Assembly (NCBI RefSeq): GCF_947493425.1
Contig: NZ_CANLRP010000036.1
Location: forward strand, 1-57,803
Direction: 5' to 3'
Length of the DNA stretch: 57,803 nt
DNA from: an uncultured Microscilla sp.
Lineage (GTDB): Bacteria > Bacteroidota > Bacteroidia > Cytophagales > Microscillaceae
Positions 1 to 8,406 of this stretch are shown one piece after another. The notes beneath the pieces were generated by a model. That model was given only the letters and a program-made list of their open reading frames with translations, had not been told where the DNA came from and searched no databases. A program made the translations under genes and the position numbers. The first letter of the stretch is position 1. Each line of letters begins with the position of its first letter.

Positions 1-138
1 ATTCGGCTATTTTTTAACAAAGTATAGCCTCAAAAGATGAGGTTAAGAATGTAAATTTATTTTGGTACCATTCCTAAATAATCTAACCTTGGGGGAAAAG
101 CAACTTTTGAATAAAATATTCCTTTCAATATATTTTCC

Positions 139-146
139 TAATTTTG
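139..146 (+). promoter_or_regulatory. Bacteroidota -7 promoter element, TetR gene
   Basis: TAATTTTG matches the Bacteroidota -7 consensus TAnnTTTG and lies 39 bases before the ATG of the TetR-type gene. No well spaced TTG -33 box is visible; the nearest is at 107-109, about 29 bases upstream. Confidence 0.45.
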
Positions 147-185
147 TGTATTCACACCTTTTAAACCCTAACGGGTACTTTAATT

Positions 186-815
186 ATGGATAAAAAGCAA
201 TTATACATCGAGAAAACATTACACTTATTTTTGCAAAAAGGAATCAAAAACGTGACCATGAGCGAGGTAACACAAGCTTTGAACGTATCCAGCAAAACGC
301 TTTATAAAATGTTTGACGGCAAAACCGGCTTGGTGCTTACCTGTATTAGGTTACACAAGTACCAAATGAGTGAAATGGCGCAACGCATTATTGACGAAAA
401 AGATGAAAATGTACTGGATGCTATTATCAGCATTCATGATGCCTTTTTGGGTGAAGTGGTCCAGATAGATCCTGCATATTTCAATGACATTGCCTTTTAT
501 TATCCTGAGATATGGGAAACCGAGAGTTACTTTGACTTTAAGTATACCAAAGGCTTGATGATGAGGGGAATTAAGCAAGGTCTTTTTCATAAAAACCTTG
601 ACGTAGAGCTGGCAGTAGATACCATCGTGTTGTTGATAAGGGCCATGATAGAGCATAAAGACCTTCAGGGCAAGTATAAACAAAACTATGAGCCTTTGTA
701 CAACAGTATGTTATTGCCTTACCTCAAGGGGCTTTGTACCATGCATGGCTTGCAAAAACTGAGAGAATATCATAAAGCCAAGCTACAGGCTGCCCGAAAA
801 GCAGAAGCCATTTAA
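186..815 (+). CDS. TetR/AcrR-family transcriptional regulator
   Basis: This is a 209-residue protein of normal TetR length. Residues 5-50 form the N-terminal three-helix DNA-binding domain, with the pattern TMSEVTQALNVSSKTLYKMF, where the recognition helix typically ends in LYxxF. The rest is an all-helical ligand/dimerisation domain with no recognisable subfamily signature, so the inducer cannot be predicted. Family members normally repress a neighbouring transporter or envelope gene and often themselves. The next gene on the same strand is a DUF2911 protein with its own likely promoter. The ATG start is supported by a TAnnTTTG element 39 bases upstream. Confidence 0.9.
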   Translation: MDKKQLYIEKTLHLFLQKGIKNVTMSEVTQALNVSSKTLYKMFDGKTGLVLTCIRLHKYQMSEMAQRIIDEKDENVLDAIISIHDAFLGEVVQIDPAYFNDIAFYYPEIWETESYFDFKYTKGLMMRGIKQGLFHKNLDVELAVDTIVLLIRAMIEHKDLQGKYKQNYEPLYNSMLLPYLKGLCTMHGLQKLREYHKAKLQAARKAEAI

Positions 816-861
816 CTTTTCAATAACATACAATAATTGCTCTTTTTATTAAACTTTTCAC

Positions 862-869
862 TAATTTTG
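862..869 (+). promoter_or_regulatory. Bacteroidota promoter, DUF2911 gene
   Basis: TAATTTTG matches TAnnTTTG. A TTG at 837-839 is a possible -33 box with a 22-base spacer. It would leave a leader of about 100 bases before the ATG at 974. Confidence 0.4.
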
Positions 870-973
870 AATGTTCTAGTTACGACAAATCAGTCAAATA
901 AATAGCAGGTTTCCAAGACATTAAGTAATCTTGTGAAAAAAACAAGCTTTTTTATATATACCAAATTTTACTT

Positions 974-1522
974 ATGAAGAAAGTACTCATTATTCTTTTA
1001 GGCATTGTAGTAGTACTCGTGATGGCTTTTTGGGGTATACGCAGTTATACCAAACGTTATAGTCCTGATGCTACCGCAAACTACAGCAAGAATGGGCTTA
1101 AAATTGACATAAAATATTGCCAGCCGTCTAAAAAGAACCGAGTGATTTTTGGAAATATTGTGCCTTATGGCAAAGTATGGAGAACCGGAGCTAACGAAAT
1201 AACCGAAGTAACCTTTAACCAAGACGTAACTGTAGGCAATGCCAAAGTAGAAGCGGGGTCTTATGCGTTGTTTTCTATACCTACCGAAAACGAGTGGACC
1301 ATTATTTTAAATAGTGGCAACCGTACTTTCTGGGGACAACGAAGCTGGGGCACCCAATATGACAAAGAAAAGGATGTAACCAGGGTAAAAGTGTCTGCCA
1401 ATAATACTGACAGTGTGACTGAGCGTTTTACAATTGACATAAAAGATGGCGAAAAGCAAGGAGCAGTTATTCACCTTTATTGGGACAAGTTAAAGGTAAA
1501 CATACCTGTAAAGAAACAATAA
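974..1522 (+). CDS. DUF2911 family protein, membrane-anchored or exported
   Basis: A 182-residue protein with a hydrophobic N-terminal segment (residues 4-22), either an uncleaved anchor or a signal sequence, followed by a DUF2911 domain. The family hallmark is seen as YGKVWRTGANE, then a stretch like AGSYALFSIP and a region ending EWTIILN. DUF2911 proteins are common in Bacteroidota and are predicted beta-sandwich envelope proteins of unknown function. It stands alone: it has its own candidate promoter and a strong terminator 24 bases after its stop. Confidence 0.85.
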   Translation: MKKVLIILLGIVVVLVMAFWGIRSYTKRYSPDATANYSKNGLKIDIKYCQPSKKNRVIFGNIVPYGKVWRTGANEITEVTFNQDVTVGNAKVEAGSYALFSIPTENEWTIILNSGNRTFWGQRSWGTQYDKEKDVTRVKVSANNTDSVTERFTIDIKDGEKQGAVIHLYWDKLKVNIPVKKQ

Positions 1523-1545
1523 ACTGTGATAACAATACACAAATA

Positions 1546-1582
1546 AAAAGCCTGATCATTGTGAAGATGATCGGGCTTTTTG
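1546..1582 (+). terminator. Rho-independent terminator after DUF2911 gene
   Basis: An inverted repeat (AAAAGCCTGATCAT and ATGATCGGGCTTTTT) with a 7-base loop ends in a T-run. One G:U pair interrupts an otherwise perfect stem. Confidence 0.85.
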
Positions 1583-1784
1583 CGTATGTCACCTACTTAA
1601 GAATGAGATGGTGTAAAGATAAAGTGCTATTGCTATATCATTCCTTATTCTACAAAACACCCTTTGCTTTTAGTTTTCTTTGGACCCTTGATTATACCTG
1701 CTCGAGTGGTCAAAATCCTTGCTCAGGGGTTAACTATTGGCAAAAGCCCAAGGCTTTATTATATTTATAAGAAAAGGATAACAG

Positions 1785-2846
1785 GTGAAAAAGAAAGTTT
1801 ATTATATAAGCATAGGAGCTGTTTTGGGGTTGATCGTGAGGGCATATATTTTGTTCAACAACGAAGGGCGTATGCCAGATATCATAAAAGAGTGGGACAT
1901 TACCTTGTTGAGCGTTTTATTGGGCGCATTTTTTTATCCGCTTTTGGTTTATTGTAACCAATACCTGATGCAGCGCATTGATCGAAAGAATCATTTGATT
2001 CGTTTTTTTTGTGTACAGTTTGTCAGCCATTTACTCATTGTATTTGCGTTGTTGATACCTGTCTTTATTGTTTATGTCGCCATGTTTGGTCATTTTGCCC
2101 AAACCGAAGGACTTGCCTTACGGCCTATTTTTACCGATTGGTACAACAACCGGGGTACTTCGGGGGCTATAGCCATTTTGCTCATTGTGAGTACTTACAA
2201 CACCGGAGGTTTGGCCGCCTATTATTTTACCCGCCTTCAGCAAACCCTACTGGAAACAGAACGTATTGAACGACAACAGCTACAGTCTCAGTTTTCGGTG
2301 CTTAAGAGCCAGATTAGTCCTCATTTTTTGTTTAATAGCCTCAATGCCTTGTCTACAATGGTGCATAAAGATGCCCAACAATCGGAGGTTTTTATCCGTA
2401 AGCTTTCAGACATCTTTCATTATGTACTACAAAACAGCCACCGCGATTTGATTTCGCTTCAGCAAGAGCTAGAGTTTACCAAGGCTTATTGTTACTTGTT
2501 AAAAGTACGTTATGGGCGCAACCTGGAGGTGAATATGACCATAGACCCTGCCAAAGCTCCTGGTATGATTCCTCCGCTTACGCTGCAAATGTTGGTAGAA
2601 AATGCCATTAAACACAACGAAATTTCTAAAGATCGTCCTCTGAGGGTACATATTGCTACTCAAAGCGATTTTTTGTTGGTACAAAATAACCTACAGGTTC
2701 GGCAGCAGCCCGAAGCTTCGTTGCATATAGGGCTCAACAATATTTTGAGTCGTTATGTTTTTTTTACCGATATAAAAGTAGAAGTATCCAAAACTCCAGC
2801 CTTGTTTATGGTCAAGTTGCCACTTTTAAAGCCTGTTGCCTCATGA
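1785..2846 (+). CDS. LytS-type membrane sensor histidine kinase
   Basis: A 353-residue membrane kinase of the His_kinase (LytS/YehU) class. Four hydrophobic segments fill residues 5-150. A short coiled coil leads to the phospho-acceptor motif QISPHFLFNSLNALS near residue 178, with the family histidine intact. The ATP-binding N-box LVENAIKHN lies near residue 270. A weak G-box (GLNNI) follows and the C-terminus is short. The GTG at 1785 has AAGG just upstream. The gene overlaps the next kinase by 4 bases (ATGA), so the two are translationally coupled. No LytTR regulator is adjacent, so its partner is elsewhere or shared. Confidence 0.88.
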   Translation: MKKKVYYISIGAVLGLIVRAYILFNNEGRMPDIIKEWDITLLSVLLGAFFYPLLVYCNQYLMQRIDRKNHLIRFFCVQFVSHLLIVFALLIPVFIVYVAMFGHFAQTEGLALRPIFTDWYNNRGTSGAIAILLIVSTYNTGGLAAYYFTRLQQTLLETERIERQQLQSQFSVLKSQISPHFLFNSLNALSTMVHKDAQQSEVFIRKLSDIFHYVLQNSHRDLISLQQELEFTKAYCYLLKVRYGRNLEVNMTIDPAKAPGMIPPLTLQMLVENAIKHNEISKDRPLRVHIATQSDFLLVQNNLQVRQQPEASLHIGLNNILSRYVFFTDIKVEVSKTPALFMVKLPLLKPVAS

Positions 2847-3919
2847 ATCGTTTGAACCCATACTTGCGTAAGCACCGCTTGCTGTTGGCTTTATTGGCGG
2901 GTAACCTGGCTTACTTTGTCAGCATATTTATTCACGATAGTTTTGATTTTATTCAACAAAACTACCACATTCCCGATCATTTGTATGCCCTGCTTATAAT
3001 GGGGATTTTTGTAGAAACTTTGTGGGCAGTAGCAGCCTGGTTAGACCAATGGTTGCCTGTTAAGCATCAATTTAAGCAACGGGCAATTATTCAAGGTTTG
3101 TTTAGTTTGGGGGTAATGGTGGGGTTGATTGCCTTGGTCGATGCAGTAATGCCTAGTTTTACGCTCAATACCTTGAGGCATTTTCAAGAGCTTGAAGATG
3201 TAGCACATTCGGTAGTGATTAAAAAGGTAAGGGTGTACTCTACTTTTGGGTTTACGGTGGTATTGTTGAACATTGTGTATTTTGGCTGGCGTTTTTTCCG
3301 GGATTTTCACGTGGCACAACTCAAGGCAGAGCAACTGCACAAAGAAACAGTGGCGAACCAACTACAAACTCTCAAAAACCAGATTCATCCCCGCTTTTGG
3401 TTTGCCAGCCTTGAAACTTTGATTCAGCTGGTACACCAAGACCCTGATTTGTCAGAAAAGTTTATCAAAAAACTCTCCTTGTTTTATCGATACAATATTA
3501 CCAACAGCGAAAAAGAATTAATTACGCTGGCCGAAGAACTTGAGTTTGTCAATATTTACATTGATCTTATAAATATTAAAAAACCTGCAATGCTCAAGTG
3601 GCATCAGCAATTGGCACCTGATACGCTTCAGTATTTGTTACCTTCCAAAGCATTGCAAAAAGTATTTGAGCAGGTTTTAGAAACCCACCTGTACGATGCT
3701 ATTCGGCCACTGACGCTTATATTAAGCACCAACCATGAAGCAAATCTGATAGTGACGTATAGTGGGCTCAAAAAACTGCATGCCCCTGAGTATATTACCC
3801 AGGATTGGTTGGTTGAGCTCAACCAGATTTATCAGTTTTATACCCCACAAAAAGTACAAGAACACACTCAAAAAAAACAAAGTCAGGTAGTATTACCTTT
3901 GTTACAAGTAGATGGGTAG
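2843..3919 (+). CDS. Degenerate LytS-type kinase (likely pseudokinase)
   Basis: A 358-residue homologue of the preceding kinase with the same plan: four hydrophobic segments in residues 12-155, a coiled linker and a His_kinase-type region. The catalytic motifs are altered. The usual PHFLFNSLN is PRFWFASLE, so the phospho-acceptor histidine is arginine and the following asparagine is alanine. The N-box position reads VFEQVLETHL instead of VENAIKHN. The C-terminal ATPase half is poorly conserved. The reading frame is intact and the 4-base overlap with the active kinase suggests the two form a heteromeric receptor, with this protein as sensing or regulatory subunit. That role is inference. Confidence 0.8.
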   Translation: MNRLNPYLRKHRLLLALLAGNLAYFVSIFIHDSFDFIQQNYHIPDHLYALLIMGIFVETLWAVAAWLDQWLPVKHQFKQRAIIQGLFSLGVMVGLIALVDAVMPSFTLNTLRHFQELEDVAHSVVIKKVRVYSTFGFTVVLLNIVYFGWRFFRDFHVAQLKAEQLHKETVANQLQTLKNQIHPRFWFASLETLIQLVHQDPDLSEKFIKKLSLFYRYNITNSEKELITLAEELEFVNIYIDLINIKKPAMLKWHQQLAPDTLQYLLPSKALQKVFEQVLETHLYDAIRPLTLILSTNHEANLIVTYSGLKKLHAPEYITQDWLVELNQIYQFYTPQKVQEHTQKKQSQVVLPLLQVDG

Positions 3920-3952
3920 TTGTGCTTAAAAAACATTGGGTTGAAAATGTCG

Positions 3953-6160
3953 CTAAACCGCGTCAAAAGTCAGAATAAACTCATTGAGATTTTTATCAGA
4001 GTCTAACCCCATTTTTTGGCGCAAGCGGTACCGTTTTACCTTGAGGCTTTCCTGGGCAATGCCCAGCAAGTCAGAAATTTCGCGCGAACTCAGGTTGAGT
4101 TTAAGCAAAGCACACAAGTGCAGGTCGTTGGAGGTAAGCACTGGATAGCTGTTTTTTAGGTTGGCGTAAAACTCAGGGTGAAGTTGCTCAAATATACGTT
4201 GAAAACCCTCCCAGTCTTTGTCCAGGTTAATGCCGTGATCAATCAGGTTTGCCAGGCGTGAAAACTTAGCCTTGGCATCATTCAAATCTTTCTGTTTGCG
4301 TACTTCACCCACCAGCGTTTTCAAATCGTTAAGAATCTGGTTTTTCTGTAGCATATGCAATGTTTGTGAAGCCAATTGCTGGTTTTTGAGTTTTACCTCG
4401 CTTTGCAACTTCTCTTTTTCAGTATCCCTGCGAGCATTGGTTTCTTGTACAATTCTTTCATTGGCATCCGATATTTGTTCATTAAGCAGGGTCAGTGCAC
4501 GGTTACTTTTTTGTTTGCTAAAGTAAAACAGCCATAACACCACTACCAGCATGAGGGCTACGCCCAAGCCCATATAAGTAACACGCTGGGTATACTTTCT
4601 TTGTCTGGTATCTTTGGCAAACGCTGCCCGTTCTTTTTGTTGGGCAAGCGTTAACGCTGTTTTTTCTTTCTTAAAATCAATCGTAGCTGCCAGATAAGCC
4701 ATTTTTCTTATATTTTCTGTATTAATCAAACTATCTGATATTTGGTGGTATAGCTTGTAGTTGGTCAGTGCCTTGGTGGGTTTGCCCACTGCTTCCAGAC
4801 AAATACTCAGTCCTTTGAGCGCATCTTTGTAATTGAGAAGATTGCCTGTTTTTTTGCCAATATCAGCCGCTTTTTGGTAATAAGTCATTGCTTCATTGTA
4901 TTGCTTTTGCAGCAAATAATTTTTGCCCAAGGTATTATAACTCTGGGTCAGGTCTTCGCTCATTCCCAGTTTTTTTCGTATATCAATCGCTTGATTGACC
5001 CATTTTTCGGCTTTGGTATATTGCCCGGCTTTTTGCCGTATGATAGCCATTCCGTTGTAAGCCCACCCTAAAATTTGTTGGTAGTCAATTTTTTTGCCCA
5101 ACTGTATACACTTTTTGTAATAAGCTTCGGCTTGTGAGTGTTGATGGGTATGCTCAAAAATCAACGCCAGGTTATTATAAGCAGTCGCTATAGATTCCTC
5201 ATTTTTGGTATCCAGACTAATCTTTAGGTTGCGTTCATAATACTCTTTAGCCTTTGGATAATCTTTTTGTTCATAATACAACACCCCTATATTGTTGATT
5301 GTATTGGCGAGTCTTTCTTTGTTGTCGCGGGTTGGCTTAAGCTTTTCCTGAATAGCCAATGCTTTAAAATACATGGTAAAAGCCTGTTTGTAGTTGCCTT
5401 TACTGCTGTACACCATCCCTACATTGTTATACGTATTGGCCACTCCCATACTATCTCTGGACTTTTGCTGTATTGCTAATGCCTTTTGATAGCTCTTCAA
5501 TGCTTTGTCATAGTCACTTTTGGTTTGGTACATTTCGGCGAGGCAAGCATACACCTCCATGGTGGTTTGGGTATCTTTTAACTGTTGGCTTAGCTTTAGG
5601 CATTGGGTATAATAGCTCAAAGCTTTGTCATAAATTTTCAGTTGGTCGTAAAGCAACGCCATATTAAATCGGGTAGACAGGATTACCTGAGGTTTTTTGA
5701 GTTCTTGAGCAAGTGCAATTACTTGTTGGCAGTATGCTTCAGCCTCTTTGGGCGATTCTTTGTAAAAATACACAGCCGCCAAACCCTGGTATGCTTTCAT
5801 TTCGCTGGCTTTGTTTTGGGCTTTGCGGGCTACTTGCAGGGCTTTGTTCATGAGTACCTCGGCTTGGGTATAGCGTTGCTTTACAAGGTGTGCCCAACCT
5901 CTAAGGTAATGGGCGTTTGCCAAGCCTTTGGCATAGGTGTGTTGGGTGGCCAGGCGAACCGCTTTGGTGTAATAAAGGGCAGCTTGAGTGGTGTCAGATT
6001 TTTGCAGATGGCGGGCAAGCTGGTTATAAGTATCTACTCGTTGTTTATGCGGCAACTTGGTGATAAGTACCCTTTTCAATGAGTCAACCTTGGCTTTTTG
6101 CTGAGCAAATGCATAGCAATACATTCCCAACAGACACACAACTATTAAGTGTTTTTTCAT
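3953..6160 (-). CDS. TPR-repeat membrane protein with LuxR-type C-terminal HTH
   Basis: The reading frame is open to 6271, but a typical signal peptide begins at the ATG at 6160 (MKKHLIVVCLLGMYCYAFAQ), giving 735 residues. Residues 25-500 are about eleven tetratricopeptide repeats (repeated A..YY.KAL.I pattern). A transmembrane helix lies near 528-548 and a coiled coil near 555-610. The C-terminal 60 residues form a LuxR/GerE-like helix-turn-helix (SSREISDLLGIAQESLKVKR). This architecture is frequent in Bacteroidota as a one-component or kinase-lacking regulator. It converges with the LytS kinase pair; whether they act together cannot be told. Confidence 0.88.
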   Translation of the reverse strand: MKKHLIVVCLLGMYCYAFAQQKAKVDSLKRVLITKLPHKQRVDTYNQLARHLQKSDTTQAALYYTKAVRLATQHTYAKGLANAHYLRGWAHLVKQRYTQAEVLMNKALQVARKAQNKASEMKAYQGLAAVYFYKESPKEAEAYCQQVIALAQELKKPQVILSTRFNMALLYDQLKIYDKALSYYTQCLKLSQQLKDTQTTMEVYACLAEMYQTKSDYDKALKSYQKALAIQQKSRDSMGVANTYNNVGMVYSSKGNYKQAFTMYFKALAIQEKLKPTRDNKERLANTINNIGVLYYEQKDYPKAKEYYERNLKISLDTKNEESIATAYNNLALIFEHTHQHSQAEAYYKKCIQLGKKIDYQQILGWAYNGMAIIRQKAGQYTKAEKWVNQAIDIRKKLGMSEDLTQSYNTLGKNYLLQKQYNEAMTYYQKAADIGKKTGNLLNYKDALKGLSICLEAVGKPTKALTNYKLYHQISDSLINTENIRKMAYLAATIDFKKEKTALTLAQQKERAAFAKDTRQRKYTQRVTYMGLGVALMLVVVLWLFYFSKQKSNRALTLLNEQISDANERIVQETNARRDTEKEKLQSEVKLKNQQLASQTLHMLQKNQILNDLKTLVGEVRKQKDLNDAKAKFSRLANLIDHGINLDKDWEGFQRIFEQLHPEFYANLKNSYPVLTSNDLHLCALLKLNLSSREISDLLGIAQESLKVKRYRLRQKMGLDSDKNLNEFILTFDAV

Positions 6161-6389
6161 ACCCACTGCTATGTTTGATGATTGGTTTGTTGTCACCCAC
6201 TGTGATAACACATAGGATTTAACATAAAAAAAGCATAAAATGCAATGGTAAAAGTAACACTTTGCCTTCATATAATCCAGTCATTGGGCTAAACATACGC
6301 ATTTGATGCAAGAAAACCACTCTAAAAAGCTCTTGTATAGAATAAACCAGTTAAACTTACATATCTCCGTTTCTACGGTACAAATGTCT

Positions 6390-6397
6390 TATCTTTG
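6390..6397 (+). promoter_or_regulatory. Possible promoter for a small transcript
   Basis: TATCTTTGCC is an excellent Bacteroidota -7 element on the plus strand. No TTG -33 box is apparent. The first downstream terminator on this strand is at 6953-6997. Confidence 0.3.
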
Positions 6398-6551
6398 CCT
6401 TATCAAAAAACAATTGTTGTGCAGTGATCAAAGCTTTTTCAACCCCGCACTTTATAAAAATAATTCTATAAATCATTACAAAACTTCTTGTTCAACCCTT
6501 TTAATGTATAGAACATTGTTTAATGTTTATGCTTTGAGCGCAAAATTTTAA

Positions 6552-6633
6552 TTTTTGATTTCAGGCGAGGCGTGTAAGACGGAGTTTAGCAGGGCTAAAT
6601 CAGTATTTACACAACGAAGCATGTAATCAAAAA
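6552..6633. repeat. 82-bp imperfect palindrome
   Basis: TTTTTGATTTCAGGCGAGG at the left end pairs with the right end, which reads TGTAATCAAAAA. The inner parts GTGTAA and TTACAC also pair. The fold would be a long hairpin with a central loop of about 25 bases. It looks like a dispersed palindromic element rather than a gene. Confidence 0.4.
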
Positions 6634-6834
6634 GCTAGTTTTGAATCATTTGGAAAACCGCAGCCCTTTAGGGCAAGCTCAGCGAAGCTAAACCTTAAAC
6701 AAGCTCGTATTACTATATATTAAAATCTTTTCTTTCACTGAGGCAAATCAAGTGCAATGAGCACGCTTCAGAAGCTTGCGATCTGTCTTAACCAGCAGAC
6801 GTAGTTTAATTATTAATTAAAATCACAAAGTAAA

Positions 6835-6912
6835 ATGTTACAAGAAAGTAAATTGAAAAGGGGTAGGGTAGACGATCCGCTAAATCCACCGCCACGCCCT
6901 GAGTATCGCTAG
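6835..6912 (+). CDS. Possible 25-residue basic/proline-rich peptide
   Basis: A tiny ORF begins at an ATG after an AAAG-rich stretch and encodes 25 residues. The N-terminal half is basic (KLKRGR) and the C-terminal half acidic to proline-rich (DDPLNPPPRP). A strong terminator follows 40 bases after the stop and a promoter-like box lies 440 bases upstream. I do not recognise it. It may be fortuitous, but it is the only short ORF in the presumed transcript that ends close to the terminator. Confidence 0.3.
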   Translation: MLQESKLKRGRVDDPLNPPPRPEYR

Positions 6913-6952
6913 TAAATAATAATTTAGTTTATCAAAGAAGAAAGAAAATCAG

Positions 6953-6997
6953 AACCGTTCAATAACTTTAGTTTATTGAGCGGTTTGTTGTTTTTTA
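6953..6997 (+). terminator. Rho-independent terminator
   Basis: AACCGTTCAATAA pairs with TTATTGAGCGGTT across a short loop and is followed by a T-rich tract. On the plus strand no recognised gene precedes it, which suggests a small transcript. Confidence 0.75.
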
Positions 6998-7111
6998 AGG
7001 GTGGTTCTAAAGCGAGGTTGTTAAAAGTTGTAATTTTTTAGCGTATGTTATGAGTCAACCCTTGCCTTTCGGCTAATTTTAAACCAGCTGTAAGTTTATG
7101 AAGTATGTTGG

Positions 7112-7576
7112 TTAGCTTCTCAAATACTCTCTTAACACTTTACGCACCCACTTGTCAACCCTGCGGTTGTGGTTGGGCAAATCGCCCTGCTTTTGGTGGG
7201 CTTTTACTTTGTAGAATTCTACCTCAAGCCGATCCAGTAGACCAAAAAAAACTTTGAGTAAATCGGCATTTTGTCTCACAGTACCTTTTTTAGTAATAAA
7301 ATTTTCTTGCACAATTTTCTTGCGTCGGGTAGGCAAGTCTGCTACATACTGGCTATCGGTATACAAAGCTACTTTAGAGAGAGGTGTTGCTTTTTTCTCC
7401 GTATAACACAAAGCCTCTATTACGGCAGTTAGTTCCATGCGTTGGTGGGTAGTATGAGTTGCAATGCCCTGTAATACTGTGTCTTCTTCGTTGTTGGCAG
7501 CAAATATTATAGCTGCCCAGGCACCCGTTTGGCTAGGAGGATGACAAGCCCCATCGGTATATATAGTTAAAATCAT
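7112..7576 (-). CDS. Ribonuclease H (RNase HI type)
   Basis: A 154-residue RNase H-fold protein that would cleave the RNA strand of RNA:DNA hybrids. The four acidic catalytic positions are visible: IYTDGAC (Asp8), MELTAV (Glu near 48), LYTDSQYV (Asp near 70) and RRVDKW (Asp near 140). The histidine-loop region is represented by VKAHQKQGDLPNHNRRVD. Length matches single-domain RNase HI. It is divergent from the next plus-strand gene and its start is the ATG at 7576. No partner genes are nearby. Confidence 0.88.
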   Translation of the reverse strand: MILTIYTDGACHPPSQTGAWAAIIFAANNEEDTVLQGIATHTTHQRMELTAVIEALCYTEKKATPLSKVALYTDSQYVADLPTRRKKIVQENFITKKGTVRQNADLLKVFFGLLDRLEVEFYKVKAHQKQGDLPNHNRRVDKWVRKVLREYLRS

Positions 7577-7681
7577 GTGTGTTGAATTATAAAGTGGATG
7601 TTTGTTTAGTGTTTTGATAAAACCACAGATTGTGTATATTGTAACTCAGATGATTTAAACACCATCCATTTTCCCGGCATT

Positions 7682-8149
7682 ATGACCCAGTTCAAAAAAA
7701 CACTCACCAAATACACTGTTAAAACAATGCTTGTTGTACAGGCGTTTTTGTTTCGATATAAATTTCTTAACTTCTTGGGGTACACCCTCAACCATTTACT
7801 GGCTTGGAGCCGCATTATTGCCAAAAATATTCAAAAAACCGATTCGCCCGGCAAACTGGGGGTAAAGTGGCAACAAGGTTTTCCGAGCATGAAGCATGTG
7901 CCCATTACCAAAATAGATGCCCGTACGGTATATGCCGAAATTCATACCCCTTGCCCTTTGCAGGGGTCGGGCGACGTAGAAGCTTGTTATAAAATGATGA
8001 GTTTTGACCGAACAATTGCCAAAGCTGCCGGAGGGCAATTTGTGGTGTTAAAGTCACAAGCACAAGAGGGCGTGTACAAATGCAAAGTAGCTATGCGCCT
8101 TAAGGGGGAAGATATGAGCGACTTGTTGCCAGCCCATCTACAAGACTAA
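7682..8149 (+). CDS. Conserved-looking protein of unknown function, 155 aa
   Basis: I do not recognise this 155-residue protein. The N-terminus is hydrophobic and aromatic (residues 14-45) but broken by basic residues, so it is more likely an amphipathic helix than a clear signal peptide. The C-terminal half has the pattern CPLQGSGDVEACYKMMSFDR followed by GGQFVVLKSQ and KCKVAMR, with three cysteines. This resembles compact alpha/beta domains that carry a CPL..GSG motif, a weak impression only. It is divergently transcribed from the RNase H gene. Confidence 0.6.
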   Translation: MTQFKKTLTKYTVKTMLVVQAFLFRYKFLNFLGYTLNHLLAWSRIIAKNIQKTDSPGKLGVKWQQGFPSMKHVPITKIDARTVYAEIHTPCPLQGSGDVEACYKMMSFDRTIAKAAGGQFVVLKSQAQEGVYKCKVAMRLKGEDMSDLLPAHLQD

Positions 8150-8406
8150 GTGCTGGTATGGTGAGTAGCCCGCTGTTGACTACCCAAAAATATAAAACCG
8201 CTCACTTGTGAATAAAAGGATAGCTGGCTATATTTGATTTTAGCACCTACTGCATTTATTTTTGCGTAGGTAACCTACATCTGACAAACAGGTGTGACAG
8301 ATTTTAAGCATACTATTTCTTGTAGCTCATTGCTCCGATGTATATTGGCATCCAATGGCGTGTAGCTATTTATCACAATATATCGCCCAACTAATAGCAA
8401 AGTCTT

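Larger units (their letters stand above)
6161..7111. other. 950-bp intergenic region with hairpin repeat and possible small transcript
   Basis: This long gap contains, in order, a promoter-like TATCTTTG (6390), an 82-bp imperfect palindrome (6552-6633), a GCCCTTTAGGGC hairpin near 6663, a 25-codon ORF (6835-6912) and a strong terminator (6953-6997). The longer open frame at 6303-6551 has no recognisable protein character. Confidence 0.5.

Noticed and set aside
1480..1957. Overlapping open frames between the DUF2911 and kinase genes
   Set aside because: They run through a strong terminator and into the kinase in another frame, with no protein-like pattern.
6303..6551. An 82-codon ORF as a gene
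   Set aside because: Irregular composition, no promoter at the right place, and a promoter-like box inside the frame.
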